From: Phycisphaerales bacterium
GTDB lineage: Bacteria > Planctomycetota > Phycisphaerae > Phycisphaerales > UBA1924
Length of the DNA stretch: 64,000 nt
Assembly (NCBI GenBank): GCA_022843565.1
Contig: JALHNK010000001.1
Span: 1 to 64,000, forward strand
Direction: 5' to 3'
Shown: positions 32,425 to 41,992 of the stretch, in pieces
Layout of the letters: the number at the start of each line of letters is the position of its first letter
Numbering within the stretch: the first letter of the stretch is position 1
Made by a program: the position numbers and the translations under genes
The notes under the pieces: generated by a model
The model's input: the letters and a program-made list of their open reading frames with translations, nothing else
The model's database searches: none
What the model was told of the DNA's origin: nothing

Positions 32425-34506
32425 ATGACCCGATCCGAATCGCCCACCATCCGAACCTCGCCAGACAGCGCGCCGCGGACCCGACTCGCTCGCGGCCGCT
32501 CACGCCCGCGCGGCATGGTTCAGGTCGTGTGCATGGGCATCATCGCGGTCTGTCTGGCCATCAGCATCCTGCTCACCACGCTCATCGCCGCCTCCAGCGG
32601 CCGGCACCAGCTCGTCTACACCGATCGCGCCGAAGACGGCATGTCCCGCGACGAGGCCCTGGGCATCGCCGTCGGCGCGTTCCGTGGGCTCTTCGTCAAC
32701 GCCCTCTGGATGCGCGCCCACGAGCTGAAGCAGGAGGGCAAGTTCCACGAGGCGGTGGACCTGGCGCGGACGATCACGCGTTTGCAGCCGCGCTTCCCGC
32801 GCGTGTGGGCCTTCCACGCCTGGAACCTGGCGTACAACATCAGCGTCGCGACCAACACGCCGCAGGAGCGCTGGCAATGGGTGAACGCCGGCATCCGCCT
32901 GTTGCGTGACGAGGGCATCCCGCAGAACCCCAGCGACCTGCTGCTGCACAAGGAGCTCTCGTGGCTGTATCTGCACAAGGTGCAGATGCTGATGGACGAC
33001 GCGAACCAGTTCTACAAGCGCCAGTTCGCGCTGGAGTGGACGATCGCGATGGGCACGCCGCCCGATCGCACGCCGCAGACGCAGAAGACCGAAGACGCGA
33101 TCAAGGCGTACAACGAGACGTACCTTGGCCCGATCTCCGGGGCCGCGTCGTCGCTCGAGGAGCTCTACGAGCGGCCGAACGCACAGAACGCCAAGCTCAT
33201 CGTCGAGACACTCAAGTCCAAGATGGGCATGGACGTGACCACGCCGATGGGTCGGCGCATGTTCCTGTACCAGGTCGAGCTGCTGCGTTCGGCCCTGCGC
33301 CAGGCCAGCGCGCTGCGCCAAGCCAACAAAGACCTCAACATCAACCCGCCCGGCGGCGATCTGGTCACGCTGCTGATCGCGCCGGAGAACGTCGACTCAC
33401 GCCGTGAGCTGATCTACCACCTCCGCAAACGCACGCTGATCGACGAGTATCACATGGAGCCCGAGCGGATGATCCGCTTCACGCAGAAGTACGGGCCCAT
33501 GGACTGGCGTCACCCCGCCTCGCACGCGCTCTACTGGGCCGCGCGCGGCGTCGAAGAGGCCCTGGCCCGCCTGAACGAGGGCAACAAGGCCAACAACGAC
33601 TTCATCAACACCGACCGCCTCGTCGTGCAATCACTCCAAGAGCTCTACCGCTCGGGCATGATGATGTTCGACATCAGCAACCCTGACCTCTACGTCACCA
33701 TGCCCAACGACTACTTCATCCCCACGTACGGGCAGGTGATCACCGAGCTGATGGAGCGCGAGGAGCAGCAGTACCTCGAAACCAAGGACGCGGACATCTC
33801 GAACCGGACGTACCGCTTCTATTCCGCCGGCTACGAGAACTTCCTGCACGACGCGATCAGCTTCCTCTACCGGCGCAACCAGATCGACGAGGCGGAGAAG
33901 TACCGCGTGGAGCTCCTGACCTGGCCCGGCATCAAGGGCACAGACTACGACCTGCGGAACGCCATGTGGAAGAACATGCCGCTCGACGAGTTCGTCATTC
34001 AGAACCTCAAGGAACGCATCACCAGCCCGAACATCGCGGTGCAGGAAGTCGCCGCGGCCATCCAGTCGGCGCTCGTGAATGGGCTGCTGGCGGGCGATAC
34101 GGAGCTGTATCGAAAATCGATGGCCTATGCGGAGCGTTTCCATCACGAGTTCACCAAAGAGCAGTGGAAGAAAACGGGCATCGACACCAACGCCGCCCGC
34201 ATGGGCGTCATGCAGCAGGATTTCCGCGAGCTCACAGGCTTCTACACCGCGTTCGTGCTTCGCGGCGCCGGCCTCACCAACTCGCTGGTGATCTACTCTC
34301 GCCTGGCCGAGGATCATCGCGTCTGGTCGTACGACACGATGCTGGAGATGAACATCCCGCGCGGGCTCAACGAGAAAGACGCCGCGGCTGCTCAGTCCGA
34401 GTTCGCAAAGCTCTACCCCAAGCCCGTCGGCCTCGACGAGTTCCGCGCCTTCCGCGACGCCGCCCGCCGCGAACGCGAACAGCGCGGGACCAGTGAGCTG
34501 AAGTAG
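32425..34506 (+). CDS. Large membrane-anchored helical-repeat protein of unknown function
   Basis: A 693-residue protein with a basic cytoplasmic head, one transmembrane helix near 30-55 (VVCMGIIAVCLAISILLTTL), and a long helical ectodomain. Segments such as KQEGKFHEAVDLARTITRLQPRFPRVWAFHAWNLAYN (two adjacent helices near 105-140) read as TPR-like pairs, which suggests a scaffold. Trp and Tyr are frequent. No enzyme motif is visible. It is the last gene of the SPFH-ABC operon, 58 bp after the permease, and is a good candidate for a dedicated component of that complex. The ATG at 32425 is chosen by the position of the helix. Confidence 0.82.
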   Translation: MTRSESPTIRTSPDSAPRTRLARGRSRPRGMVQVVCMGIIAVCLAISILLTTLIAASSGRHQLVYTDRAEDGMSRDEALGIAVGAFRGLFVNALWMRAHELKQEGKFHEAVDLARTITRLQPRFPRVWAFHAWNLAYNISVATNTPQERWQWVNAGIRLLRDEGIPQNPSDLLLHKELSWLYLHKVQMLMDDANQFYKRQFALEWTIAMGTPPDRTPQTQKTEDAIKAYNETYLGPISGAASSLEELYERPNAQNAKLIVETLKSKMGMDVTTPMGRRMFLYQVELLRSALRQASALRQANKDLNINPPGGDLVTLLIAPENVDSRRELIYHLRKRTLIDEYHMEPERMIRFTQKYGPMDWRHPASHALYWAARGVEEALARLNEGNKANNDFINTDRLVVQSLQELYRSGMMMFDISNPDLYVTMPNDYFIPTYGQVITELMEREEQQYLETKDADISNRTYRFYSAGYENFLHDAISFLYRRNQIDEAEKYRVELLTWPGIKGTDYDLRNAMWKNMPLDEFVIQNLKERITSPNIAVQEVAAAIQSALVNGLLAGDTELYRKSMAYAERFHHEFTKEQWKKTGIDTNAARMGVMQQDFRELTGFYTAFVLRGAGLTNSLVIYSRLAEDHRVWSYDTMLEMNIPRGLNEKDAAAAQSEFAKLYPKPVGLDEFRAFRDAARREREQRGTSELK

Positions 34507-34595
34507 CTGGGGAGCCGCCGACCGCGAGCGTCGAATGGCCGCACCGCCGCCGACACTCTCAATAGGGCGATCGCTCCGCTACGGCCCGTGCATTT

Positions 34596-34653
34596 GGCTC
34601 TGGGCTCATGGCTCTTCGCTGAAAGCTGAAAGCTGAAGACTGAAGACTGGCGT
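34596..34653. repeat. Heptamer repeat tract (GGCTCTG then GCTGAAA words)
   Basis: Continuous 7-bp units change word midway: ggctctg, ggctcat, ggctctt, then ctgaaag, ctgaaag, ctgaaga, ctgaaga. The tract lies between the convergent genes 32425-34506 and 34654-36135. Confidence 0.8.
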
Positions 34654-36135
34654 CTACTTCCCCTGCCGATACTTCTCCCGATAGCGCTCCGCCAGGATCG
34701 TCTGCTTGTTGCTCAGGTCGATCGGCCGGCCCTGGATGTACGCGCCGATCACATCCGTTCGCACATCCAGCGGGTCGCCCCGCGTGATGATGATCGTCGC
34801 GTCCTTGCCCGGCGTGATCGATCCGATCACCTCCGACACCCCCAAGATCTCCGCGGCGCTCAGCGTCACCGATCGCAGCGCGCTGGCGTTGTCCAGCCCG
34901 TGCGCCGCCGCCATCCCCGCGGCGTAAGGCAGGTTCCGCTCGTGCGGCGTCTCCTCTCCGCTCGCCAGCGCGAACGCGATGCCCGCGTCCTTCAATCGCT
35001 TGGGCAGCGTGAACATGTCGTCATACGCCGTGTCCTCGCGCCGCGGCAGGTTGATCACCGCGTTCACGATCACGCTCGCGTTGATCGCCTTGAGCTGCTC
35101 CGCCGCGAGGACCGCGTCGCGCCCGCCAACGATCGTGAGCCTCAGGTTTTCCCTTCGAGCGAACGCCACCGCCGACAGAATCTGGTCGTATTCCTGCGCC
35201 TCGACGAACACCGTGCGCTGCGGCTCGCCCTTGCCAGCGCCCGCACCCGCGCCGCCAGCACCAGAGCTCGGGAAGATCGACCGCATCGCCTCCCAGCGCA
35301 GGTCCGTCGGCACGCCGGCGGTATCGGCGTCCTTCGCCGCGATGTACGCCTTGGCCCGGGCGAACGCGCCGGTCGGGCCGGTCAGCCGATCGAGGCTCTC
35401 CTTCGTCCGGCGCTGCTGGTCATCCTCGCTCTGATCCATCCACCACGCCCGCACCGTCCGCACGCGCGGCCACTGCACCACCAGCCCCGCGTCTCGCCTG
35501 ATCGTCAGATCCTCCGTCGTCCACCCGTCTGCCGAGATCACACTCGCACGCCCCGCGATCGTGCCACCGGTCGGGAACGCGCCGAAGATCAGCACGCCGT
35601 TGCTGCGGGCGACCGGCATCAACCACGAATCCGGGTTCACCGTGCTGGCCGCGACGACCTCGGGCGTGATGTCGCCCGCCTCGTTCATGTCCGTGCTCGG
35701 TCGCAGCGCACCGATCTCCTCAAGCCCCATGCGCGTGTACGCGCTGATCAGGCCGGGATAGACCCGCGCCCGCTCACGCGCCGCGCCCGGCGTCTTCGCG
35801 TCACCGCCCGATGTGAAGTCTCGCACCTGCACGCCGGCGCCGGGCTTGAAGTCCGCCCGCTTGCCGATCGCACGCAGCTTGCCCTGATCGAACAGCACAT
35901 ACCCATCAATGATCGGCTCGGCATCCACCGGATACACATCCACGCCCACCAGCGCGATCGGGCTCTTCTGCACCGGCGCTCGCGGCGTCAGATCCTGCGC
36001 CATCACGCCGCCAACCGGCGCGAGCACCGCACACGTTCCCGCGAGCATCGCCATCGATGCGACGGACGCACCCAATCGCCGGCCCAGCGCACCAGCCCTT
36101 GTCAGAACCAAGATGCTCTTTGTTGCGGTCTTCAT
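34654..36135 (-). CDS. Secreted amidohydrolase-fold protein lacking the metal-binding HxH
   Basis: A 493-residue protein. It has a signal peptide (MKTATKSILVLTRAG, hydrophobic segment, cleavage near VMAQDL, residue 47). The start at 36135 is supported by GAGGAAGG seven bases upstream. The N-terminal beta part (ALVGVDVYPVDAEPIIDGYVLF) and C-terminal SAAEILGVSEVIGSITPGKDATIII are typical of the amidohydrolase superfamily. The site that normally reads PGxxDxHxH is PGLISAYTRMG here (near residue 128), so the metal ligands are missing. It is probably a non-catalytic relative with a structural or binding role. It lies 147 bp downstream of the giant amidohydrolase on the same strand. Confidence 0.83.
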   Translation of the reverse strand: MKTATKSILVLTRAGALGRRLGASVASMAMLAGTCAVLAPVGGVMAQDLTPRAPVQKSPIALVGVDVYPVDAEPIIDGYVLFDQGKLRAIGKRADFKPGAGVQVRDFTSGGDAKTPGAARERARVYPGLISAYTRMGLEEIGALRPSTDMNEAGDITPEVVAASTVNPDSWLMPVARSNGVLIFGAFPTGGTIAGRASVISADGWTTEDLTIRRDAGLVVQWPRVRTVRAWWMDQSEDDQQRRTKESLDRLTGPTGAFARAKAYIAAKDADTAGVPTDLRWEAMRSIFPSSGAGGAGAGAGKGEPQRTVFVEAQEYDQILSAVAFARRENLRLTIVGGRDAVLAAEQLKAINASVIVNAVINLPRREDTAYDDMFTLPKRLKDAGIAFALASGEETPHERNLPYAAGMAAAHGLDNASALRSVTLSAAEILGVSEVIGSITPGKDATIIITRGDPLDVRTDVIGAYIQGRPIDLSNKQTILAERYREKYRQGK

Positions 36136-36282
36136 ACAGCCTTCCTCACGGCGCACGAGGCGCCGAATGCTGAACACGCGAAACTCACCTCAAGACAGAT
36201 CCACCGCGAAGCTCTTCAAACGAATCGACAAACGGTCCGCCAGCGCGCGTCTCGCGCGAACGCGACACGTACGCCGCGAGAC

Positions 36283-39200
36283 CTACTCACAACCGCAAAC
36301 GCCCTGGCGGTTGCTCTCGGGGTTCAACCCTCGCCGCAACCGATCCAGATACAACTCGCGCCGGGCGATCACTGCTTCGCGGTTCATCCGCGCAATCAGC
36401 GGCATTCGCCCCTGACCGCCCGCCGGCGCGCCGGATCGCGCCGCGTCAAACGACCACTCGCCAAGCCCCTGGGTCGACAACGCGTTTCCGCTCGTGGCGA
36501 GCACGCCGAGCTCGGCCTCCATCTCGCTCAGCGTCATCCAGTTCGTCGGCTTCTTCGGCTCGTCAGTCGGTTTCGCCGGTGCCGCGGGCTTCGCATCACC
36601 GGGAGCCTTCGGCGCGCCCGAGGCCGGAGTGGTCGGCTTCGCGGCCGGCTTCTTGACCGGGCCATCGCGTTGGATCTTCTGGATCAGCCGCGCACGCTCC
36701 TTGGCGATCCACTGGCGCGTGCGCTGATCGCGTTCGAGTGAGAACCGCTCTACACCGTCGACAAACGTGCGTTCGGCCTTGCTGTAGACACTCAGCGGAT
36801 CTCCGGACCAGATGACCACATCGGCCTGCTTGCCGGCCTCCAGACTGCCGGTCCACTGATCGATCATGAGCTGCTTGGCGGGGTTGATCGTGACCCACTT
36901 GAGCGCCTCCACACTGTCCACGGTGCGCACGCCGTCGGCCCGCAGGCTGTACTTCTCGCCCTTAGCGGCCTCGAGGTTCATCCGGCGCGCCATCTCGTCC
37001 GAGTCGCTGTTGAAGCTGACAACAACGCCCTGCTCGTGCATGATCGGGAACGCGCCGGGGATCGCGTCCTGCACCTCAACCTTGTACGCCCACCAATCCG
37101 CAAACCCCGACGCGCCGAGCGACGTGTCGCGCACGATGTCGGCGACCTTGTAGCCTTCGAGAATGTGCGTGTACGTGCCGAGCTTGAAGCCGAACTCCTG
37201 CGCGACGCGCCCCATCATCAGGATCTCGTCCTGCCGGTAGCTGTGGCAGTGGATCAATCGCTTGCCCGCGAGGATCTCGGCGAGGGCTTCGAGTTCCAGA
37301 TCACGGGTGCGGGCTCTTGGATCCTTCGCGATCGCGGCCGCGTACTCCTTCGCCGCGACGAACCGATCGCGGATCTGCATCTCCACGCCCATGCGCGTCT
37401 GCGGGTACGTCGAGCCCTCGCCCGACGAGTTGCCGCCCTTGGGGTTCTCACCCAGCGCGAACTTGATGCCGCCGATCGCCTCGGCCATGTGCATGTCGTC
37501 GGCGTTGACGCATCCCCAGCGGATCTTGTTGACCTGTGATTGGCCGCCGATCGCGTTGGCCGAGCCGTGCAGGTTGAGCACGGTCGTGACGCCGCCGGCG
37601 AGCTGGCGATACCACTCGACGGTGTCGGGGTTGGTGACGTCCTGGATGCGGACCTCCGCCGTGACCGCTTGCCCGCCCTCATTCACGCCGCGGCTGATAC
37701 CCGTGTGCGAATGCGCATCGACGATGCCGGGCGTCACATGCTTGCTCTTGGCATCGATGATCAGCCAGCCCTCGGGCGCGACGCCTTCGGGCGGTTTGAC
37801 ATCGGTTCCGACGCGTTGAATCTTGCCGCTGACAATGATGATGCCCGCGTTCTCCAATCGGCCCGCCGGCCCGCTCGTCCAGATCGTCGCGTTGTGGATC
37901 AGGATCGTGCCCGGCAGCTTCTCGCCCGGCTTCACGCCGTACGCCCCGAACGGCAAGCCCGGCAGCTCCTCCGGCGCATCGGCGGGCTCGTCCTTGTCAT
38001 CATCCTTGTCCTTGTCCTTCTTGGCGTCGGTCGGGGCCGCGCTCTCTCGCTTCATCGTCAACGCACTGTTCATCGCGCCGGCGCTGACGGTGCCGCTGGC
38101 GCTCTCGCCATCGAGCTTCAGGACGATCGTCGCCGGCGGCGCGCCCTCCATCGCGGGCTGCACGTTCAGCGTCAGCGTCTTGCTCGCGGCGTCAAACGTC
38201 CCCTCGCCCGGCGCGCTCTGCATCATCGCGCTCGCAGTGCCGCTCACGCGGGCGCCATCGAGCGTGATCGTCATCGTCACCGGCAGGCCGCCCTGCGGCA
38301 CGCCCGGACCCTGCGTCATCAACGTGCCGGCCCATGTGCCGCTGACGCCGTCATCCTTGCGGGCGTCGGACTTGCTCGCGTCGGACTTCGGCTCGGTGGC
38401 CTTCGCGTCCTCGGGCTTCTTGGGCTCGGCGGGCGCACCATCGGTCTTCTTCGGCTCCGCCGGCGCGGGAGCTTCCGCCACACGCGTCGCCTTGAACTCC
38501 AGCGGCTTGTCCGCGTTCTCCTGCCATGTGCCGACAAGCTCGCCAGCCTCGACCTTCGCAACAACCTTGACGGTGCCCGTCCCCACGCCCAGCTTCTCGC
38601 GGCTGGCGCTGAACCACACACCATCGCCCTTGGCGACATCATCATCCGCCTCGACATCCTTCGCACCGCCCACGATCGTGAGCTTCACCTGCCCGTCGCG
38701 CGCGATCGAGATGCTCAACCGCTCCGGCCCACCGGGCGGGATCGGGTTCCCGCCGACGGACTTCATCTCCCAGTTGCCACGCAGCGCGCTGCTGGCTCGA
38801 TCGGGCTTGGGCTCGGTCCCCTTGGTCGCCGTCCACCGGAACTGCGTGCCGTCGGCCCATTGCCCCGCGCCGCTGAAGCCCGTGATCGCGTTCTTCTCAT
38901 TGCGTTCAACCAGCCCGCTGATGCTGATCATGCCCGCGCTGCCCAGCGGCTCGTTGTCAAAGACCATCGCGACTCGATCCTCACCGATGCTCGCGGTCTT
39001 CGCACGCGACTTCTTCTCCTTCGCCGGCCGTCCGTCCTCCGTCGCCGGCCAGCGCCGGATCGTGATCGTGTTGTCCTTGTCGATCGAGATCGCGATGCGA
39101 TCCGCGCCGGCATCGCCGGCGATCTTCACGTCATAGAAGCCCTCGGCCTTGATCGGCGCCGCGTTGATCTCGTGGCGCACGCCATCAACCCACACATCGC

Positions 39201-40806
39201 GCAGCTTGGTCTTCTTGGCGAAGATCGGCCCATCGGCGACGATCACGCTGGCCCGCTTGCCCTTCTCGATCGTGCCGAGTTGATCGCTGAGGCCCATCAT
39301 CGCCGCGGGTCGCGTGGTGAGCATCGCCAGCGCGTCGTCTTCCTTCAGCCCGTGCCGGATCGCCTCGCGCACGTTGGCCATGAATCGCGAGCGGTCCTTC
39401 AGCTTCGCGGTCGTCAGGGCCGCGTTGATGCCCGCCGCCAGCACACGCCGCGGATTCGTCGGCGCCTGCTCCCACGTCATCATCTCGCGAAGATCAACCT
39501 CCTCCGCATCGCCAACGGAGCTGATCCGCGGCTTCTCCGGGAAGTTCAAGGGCAGGATCAGCGAGCCCTTCCACTGATCGCCGGGTCCGGCCTTGCTGCC
39601 CGCCGGGTTCGCGATCGACAACGCCTCGATCGATGCCTTCACGCTCTCCAATCGACGGAACTCAAACCCGCTGCCAAGGATGATCGCAGGGCGCGAGAAC
39701 TCCCGCGCGATCTTGCTCACACGCGTCACCTCGTGCTCGTCATCGGCGTTCATCAGCATCGGGAGCGGTTGAGTGATCTCCTGGCGTGGCAGGCGACCGC
39801 CCTGAGCATTCAACTCTGAGGCCGTCGCGTTCAACACCGAGATCGCGCTCCACTCGGCGGAGTCGGACATCGGTGCCGCCGCGTCGATCAGCACCTGACG
39901 CACCATCGCGATCGCGCCCATCTGTGAATCCGGATAGCCCGGCCAGCGCCCGGCGCCACCGCCGACGTTGGTCAGGTCCAGCGCGACGCTCTGGTACACC
40001 GCGTTGCGATACACCGGCGGTCGCGCCGCCGCGGCCTCGCTCTCAGGCTGCGCCAGCGACACTGCGGCGGACTGCCCGCGGAAGATCCCGCCCTTGGGCG
40101 ACATCACCGCAGCGACATACCCCATCCCACGCATCGACTTGGCCAGCCCGTCATCAACACCCTTGCCATCCAGCGCCCGGCGCTGCGGCGTCACCCGAGC
40201 GCTCCAGTGCGCCCCCTTCACCTCTGGCTCGGGGCGCGGCGCATCAACTTCCAGATACGGCTCGACAAAGCCCGGATAGATGTGCAGACCGGTCGCATCA
40301 AAGGACTTCGACCCCGCGGGCCCTGGGATCGCCTTCGCCAGAGCCGCGGCGTCGGATTTCTCCTTCGCTTGCGCCGCGGCCCGATCCTTCGCGTCCGCAC
40401 CCGGCTCACCCCCGTCATCACCGGCCTTGGCAGCGTCGTCGCCCTCCTTTGCGGTCGCAGCCGACGCGCCCTTCGGCTCGTTCTTCTGATCCGCCTCGTT
40501 GAACAGCACATCGACGATCAGGCCATCGCGCATCACCACCGTCGCGTGCCTCAGCACCTTGCCCGGCGACACATGCACCGTCGCATTGGTGAGCGATGTC
40601 CACCGCACCGCGTCCGAAGCGCCGACGCGATTCGGCGGCGGCTGACTGCCGATCGGCCCCGCGCTGCCGGGGGCACCGGCCTGCACCCAGCCGACGCCAG
40701 CGATCGTCGCCAGCGCGACGCCGCCCAGAATCGCTCGCAATCGCGACGCCCGACGGGAAATGCTCACGGACGCACGCACACACACACCGCTCGATGTTCC
40801 TGGCAT
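36283..40806 (-). CDS. Giant secreted double-amidohydrolase protein
   Basis: A 1507-residue protein with a signal-like N-terminus (hydrophobic segment about 25-42, ending WVQAGAPG). The first amidohydrolase-like domain (about 65-620) has PGFVEPYLEVD near 175 in place of the HxH motif and is probably inactive. A central region (about 620-1000) carries beta-sandwich repeats and acidic Lys/Asp/Glu-rich linkers. The second amidohydrolase domain (about 1000-1420) keeps PGIVDAHSHTG near 1025, LIHCHSYRQDE, GTYTHILEGYK and an Asp in NSDSDEM near 1265, so it may be active. Such fusions are common in planctomycetes, and the substrate is unknown. A GTG start (VSISRRASR) 13 residues in is also possible. 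Confidence 0.85.
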   Translation of the reverse strand: MPGTSSGVCVRASVSISRRASRLRAILGGVALATIAGVGWVQAGAPGSAGPIGSQPPPNRVGASDAVRWTSLTNATVHVSPGKVLRHATVVMRDGLIVDVLFNEADQKNEPKGASAATAKEGDDAAKAGDDGGEPGADAKDRAAAQAKEKSDAAALAKAIPGPAGSKSFDATGLHIYPGFVEPYLEVDAPRPEPEVKGAHWSARVTPQRRALDGKGVDDGLAKSMRGMGYVAAVMSPKGGIFRGQSAAVSLAQPESEAAAARPPVYRNAVYQSVALDLTNVGGGAGRWPGYPDSQMGAIAMVRQVLIDAAAPMSDSAEWSAISVLNATASELNAQGGRLPRQEITQPLPMLMNADDEHEVTRVSKIAREFSRPAIILGSGFEFRRLESVKASIEALSIANPAGSKAGPGDQWKGSLILPLNFPEKPRISSVGDAEEVDLREMMTWEQAPTNPRRVLAAGINAALTTAKLKDRSRFMANVREAIRHGLKEDDALAMLTTRPAAMMGLSDQLGTIEKGKRASVIVADGPIFAKKTKLRDVWVDGVRHEINAAPIKAEGFYDVKIAGDAGADRIAISIDKDNTITIRRWPATEDGRPAKEKKSRAKTASIGEDRVAMVFDNEPLGSAGMISISGLVERNEKNAITGFSGAGQWADGTQFRWTATKGTEPKPDRASSALRGNWEMKSVGGNPIPPGGPERLSISIARDGQVKLTIVGGAKDVEADDDVAKGDGVWFSASREKLGVGTGTVKVVAKVEAGELVGTWQENADKPLEFKATRVAEAPAPAEPKKTDGAPAEPKKPEDAKATEPKSDASKSDARKDDGVSGTWAGTLMTQGPGVPQGGLPVTMTITLDGARVSGTASAMMQSAPGEGTFDAASKTLTLNVQPAMEGAPPATIVLKLDGESASGTVSAGAMNSALTMKRESAAPTDAKKDKDKDDDKDEPADAPEELPGLPFGAYGVKPGEKLPGTILIHNATIWTSGPAGRLENAGIIIVSGKIQRVGTDVKPPEGVAPEGWLIIDAKSKHVTPGIVDAHSHTGISRGVNEGGQAVTAEVRIQDVTNPDTVEWYRQLAGGVTTVLNLHGSANAIGGQSQVNKIRWGCVNADDMHMAEAIGGIKFALGENPKGGNSSGEGSTYPQTRMGVEMQIRDRFVAAKEYAAAIAKDPRARTRDLELEALAEILAGKRLIHCHSYRQDEILMMGRVAQEFGFKLGTYTHILEGYKVADIVRDTSLGASGFADWWAYKVEVQDAIPGAFPIMHEQGVVVSFNSDSDEMARRMNLEAAKGEKYSLRADGVRTVDSVEALKWVTINPAKQLMIDQWTGSLEAGKQADVVIWSGDPLSVYSKAERTFVDGVERFSLERDQRTRQWIAKERARLIQKIQRDGPVKKPAAKPTTPASGAPKAPGDAKPAAPAKPTDEPKKPTNWMTLSEMEAELGVLATSGNALSTQGLGEWSFDAARSGAPAGGQGRMPLIARMNREAVIARRELYLDRLRRGLNPESNRQGVCGCE

Positions 40807-40891
40807 CCAAACAGTCTACCGAAACGCCGCTCGCCGTGGCGCGACGCCCACGACCCGAATTGCGGGGGCCGGGAGAACCCACGGCTACGCG

Positions 40892-41371
40892 TCACGCCTC
40901 GCTGTCGACCCGGGCCGGCGTCGTCCGCACCAGGTCGGTCATGTACACCTGAAATCCGTCGTGCATGATCTTCATGCTCCCGGAGTCGAACATCTTTCGA
41001 AAGCTCGCCTCGCTGGCGATCTCTCGCACGCGCGTCTCCCACGACACGAAGTAGTCATCATCCACCTGCCCGTGCCGGTGCCCGTGCCACACAATCTCGA
41101 AGACGCTCAGTTGCATCAGGTTGAAGAAGTACTCGCGCACCTCCCGCTCGCTCGCGGCGTGCTCCACGTCATGCCGATACACCTTCGCAAGCGAGGGATC
41201 GCTCACCCGCATCTCGCGCAGGTGCATCTGAAGCTCCACGAGCTTCGTGAAGTTCGCGTGGCGCGCCGCCCGGCGCGCGTGCCAGAACTGAAACCCGGTG
41301 TAGAACAAGCCGCTGGCGATCGCGGTGGCGCTGAGCGCCTGAAAGAAGACCTGCGCGTACAGGATGTCCAT
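40892..41371 (-). CDS. Membrane-anchored protein of unknown function
   Basis: A 159-residue protein. The first 30 residues hold a membrane helix (MDILYAQVFFQALSATAIASGLFYTGFQF). A helical cytoplasmic domain follows with an amphipathic stretch (VELQMHLREMRVSDPSLAKVY near 45-65) and conserved-looking His residues (VWHGHRHGQ near 96). This layout resembles small membrane proteins with a DUF6082-like cytosolic part, but I cannot place it firmly. It lies between a small protein gene upstream (41428) and the giant amidohydrolase downstream, all on the minus strand. Confidence 0.65.
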   Translation of the reverse strand: MDILYAQVFFQALSATAIASGLFYTGFQFWHARRAARHANFTKLVELQMHLREMRVSDPSLAKVYRHDVEHAASEREVREYFFNLMQLSVFEIVWHGHRHGQVDDDYFVSWETRVREIASEASFRKMFDSGSMKIMHDGFQVYMTDLVRTTPARVDSEA

Positions 41372-41427
41372 ACCCCGAGGGTATGGAATCTCATCGACAG
41401 CAGAGCCGCGTCAGCCGCGCCGAACGG

Positions 41428-41880
41428 TTACTTGCCGATGCCCGATCGGATCGCCTGTGCGTAGCGCAGGACATCCATCGGCGTCCAAACGACGTTGTTC
41501 CGAACCCACCAACTGTCGGAGTACTTGTCGCCGCCGCCGACGCGGAGCGCGACGGCCGCGACGGTCGAGCAGTTCTGCGCCAGCAAGTGGTACGGCGGCA
41601 ACGGGCCCTGGAGTTCCTGCCCGCCGGATTGCAGCCCAAAGACCGCCCACCACGAGCGGATCTTCTCCTCGTCGAGCCCGTGAATGATCCCGTTCGTCGG
41701 CTGCCGGTCCGCTTCGGCCGCGATATCCATCATCAGCGATCGCTTGCGATGCGGCCCAACATTGAACGCCCCCTCCTCCGGCCACCAACTGATGTAGTCC
41801 AGCCCCATCGTCACGCTCGCGTGACCGACCAGTGGCCCGTTCGCCGTCACCGTCGGTCCCCAGACATGCACCGCCAGCAT
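41428..41880 (-). CDS. Possible permuted papain-fold protein, small
   Basis: A 150-residue protein. The start at 41880 is preferred because GGAGG lies seven bases upstream; a longer frame to 41949 is also open. Visible features are GHASVTMGLDYISWWPEEG near residues 18-36 and YHLLAQNCSTVAAVALRVGG near 96-115. A His in a GHAS/T context followed by a Cys in an NCST context is the order seen in circularly permuted papain-fold enzymes and toxins (His first, Cys later). The family assignment is an inference. No signal peptide is seen. Confidence 0.6.
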   Translation of the reverse strand: MLAVHVWGPTVTANGPLVGHASVTMGLDYISWWPEEGAFNVGPHRKRSLMMDIAAEADRQPTNGIIHGLDEEKIRSWWAVFGLQSGGQELQGPLPPYHLLAQNCSTVAAVALRVGGGDKYSDSWWVRNNVVWTPMDVLRYAQAIRSGIGK

Positions 41881-41992
41881 CTCGAGCCTCCGTGGAGTGG
41901 GTCGGGCGGAGCATATCGAATCGCCCGCCAGGGTGACGATGACCGTCATTCACACCCTGTTCTCAACCGCACCCGCTAGACTCCAACTCGCC

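Noticed and set aside
37540-39819. A 759-codon open frame on the plus strand
   Set aside because: It is antisense to the giant amidohydrolase, whose motifs are clear; its composition (Arg/Asp/Leu-rich) is that of a shadow.
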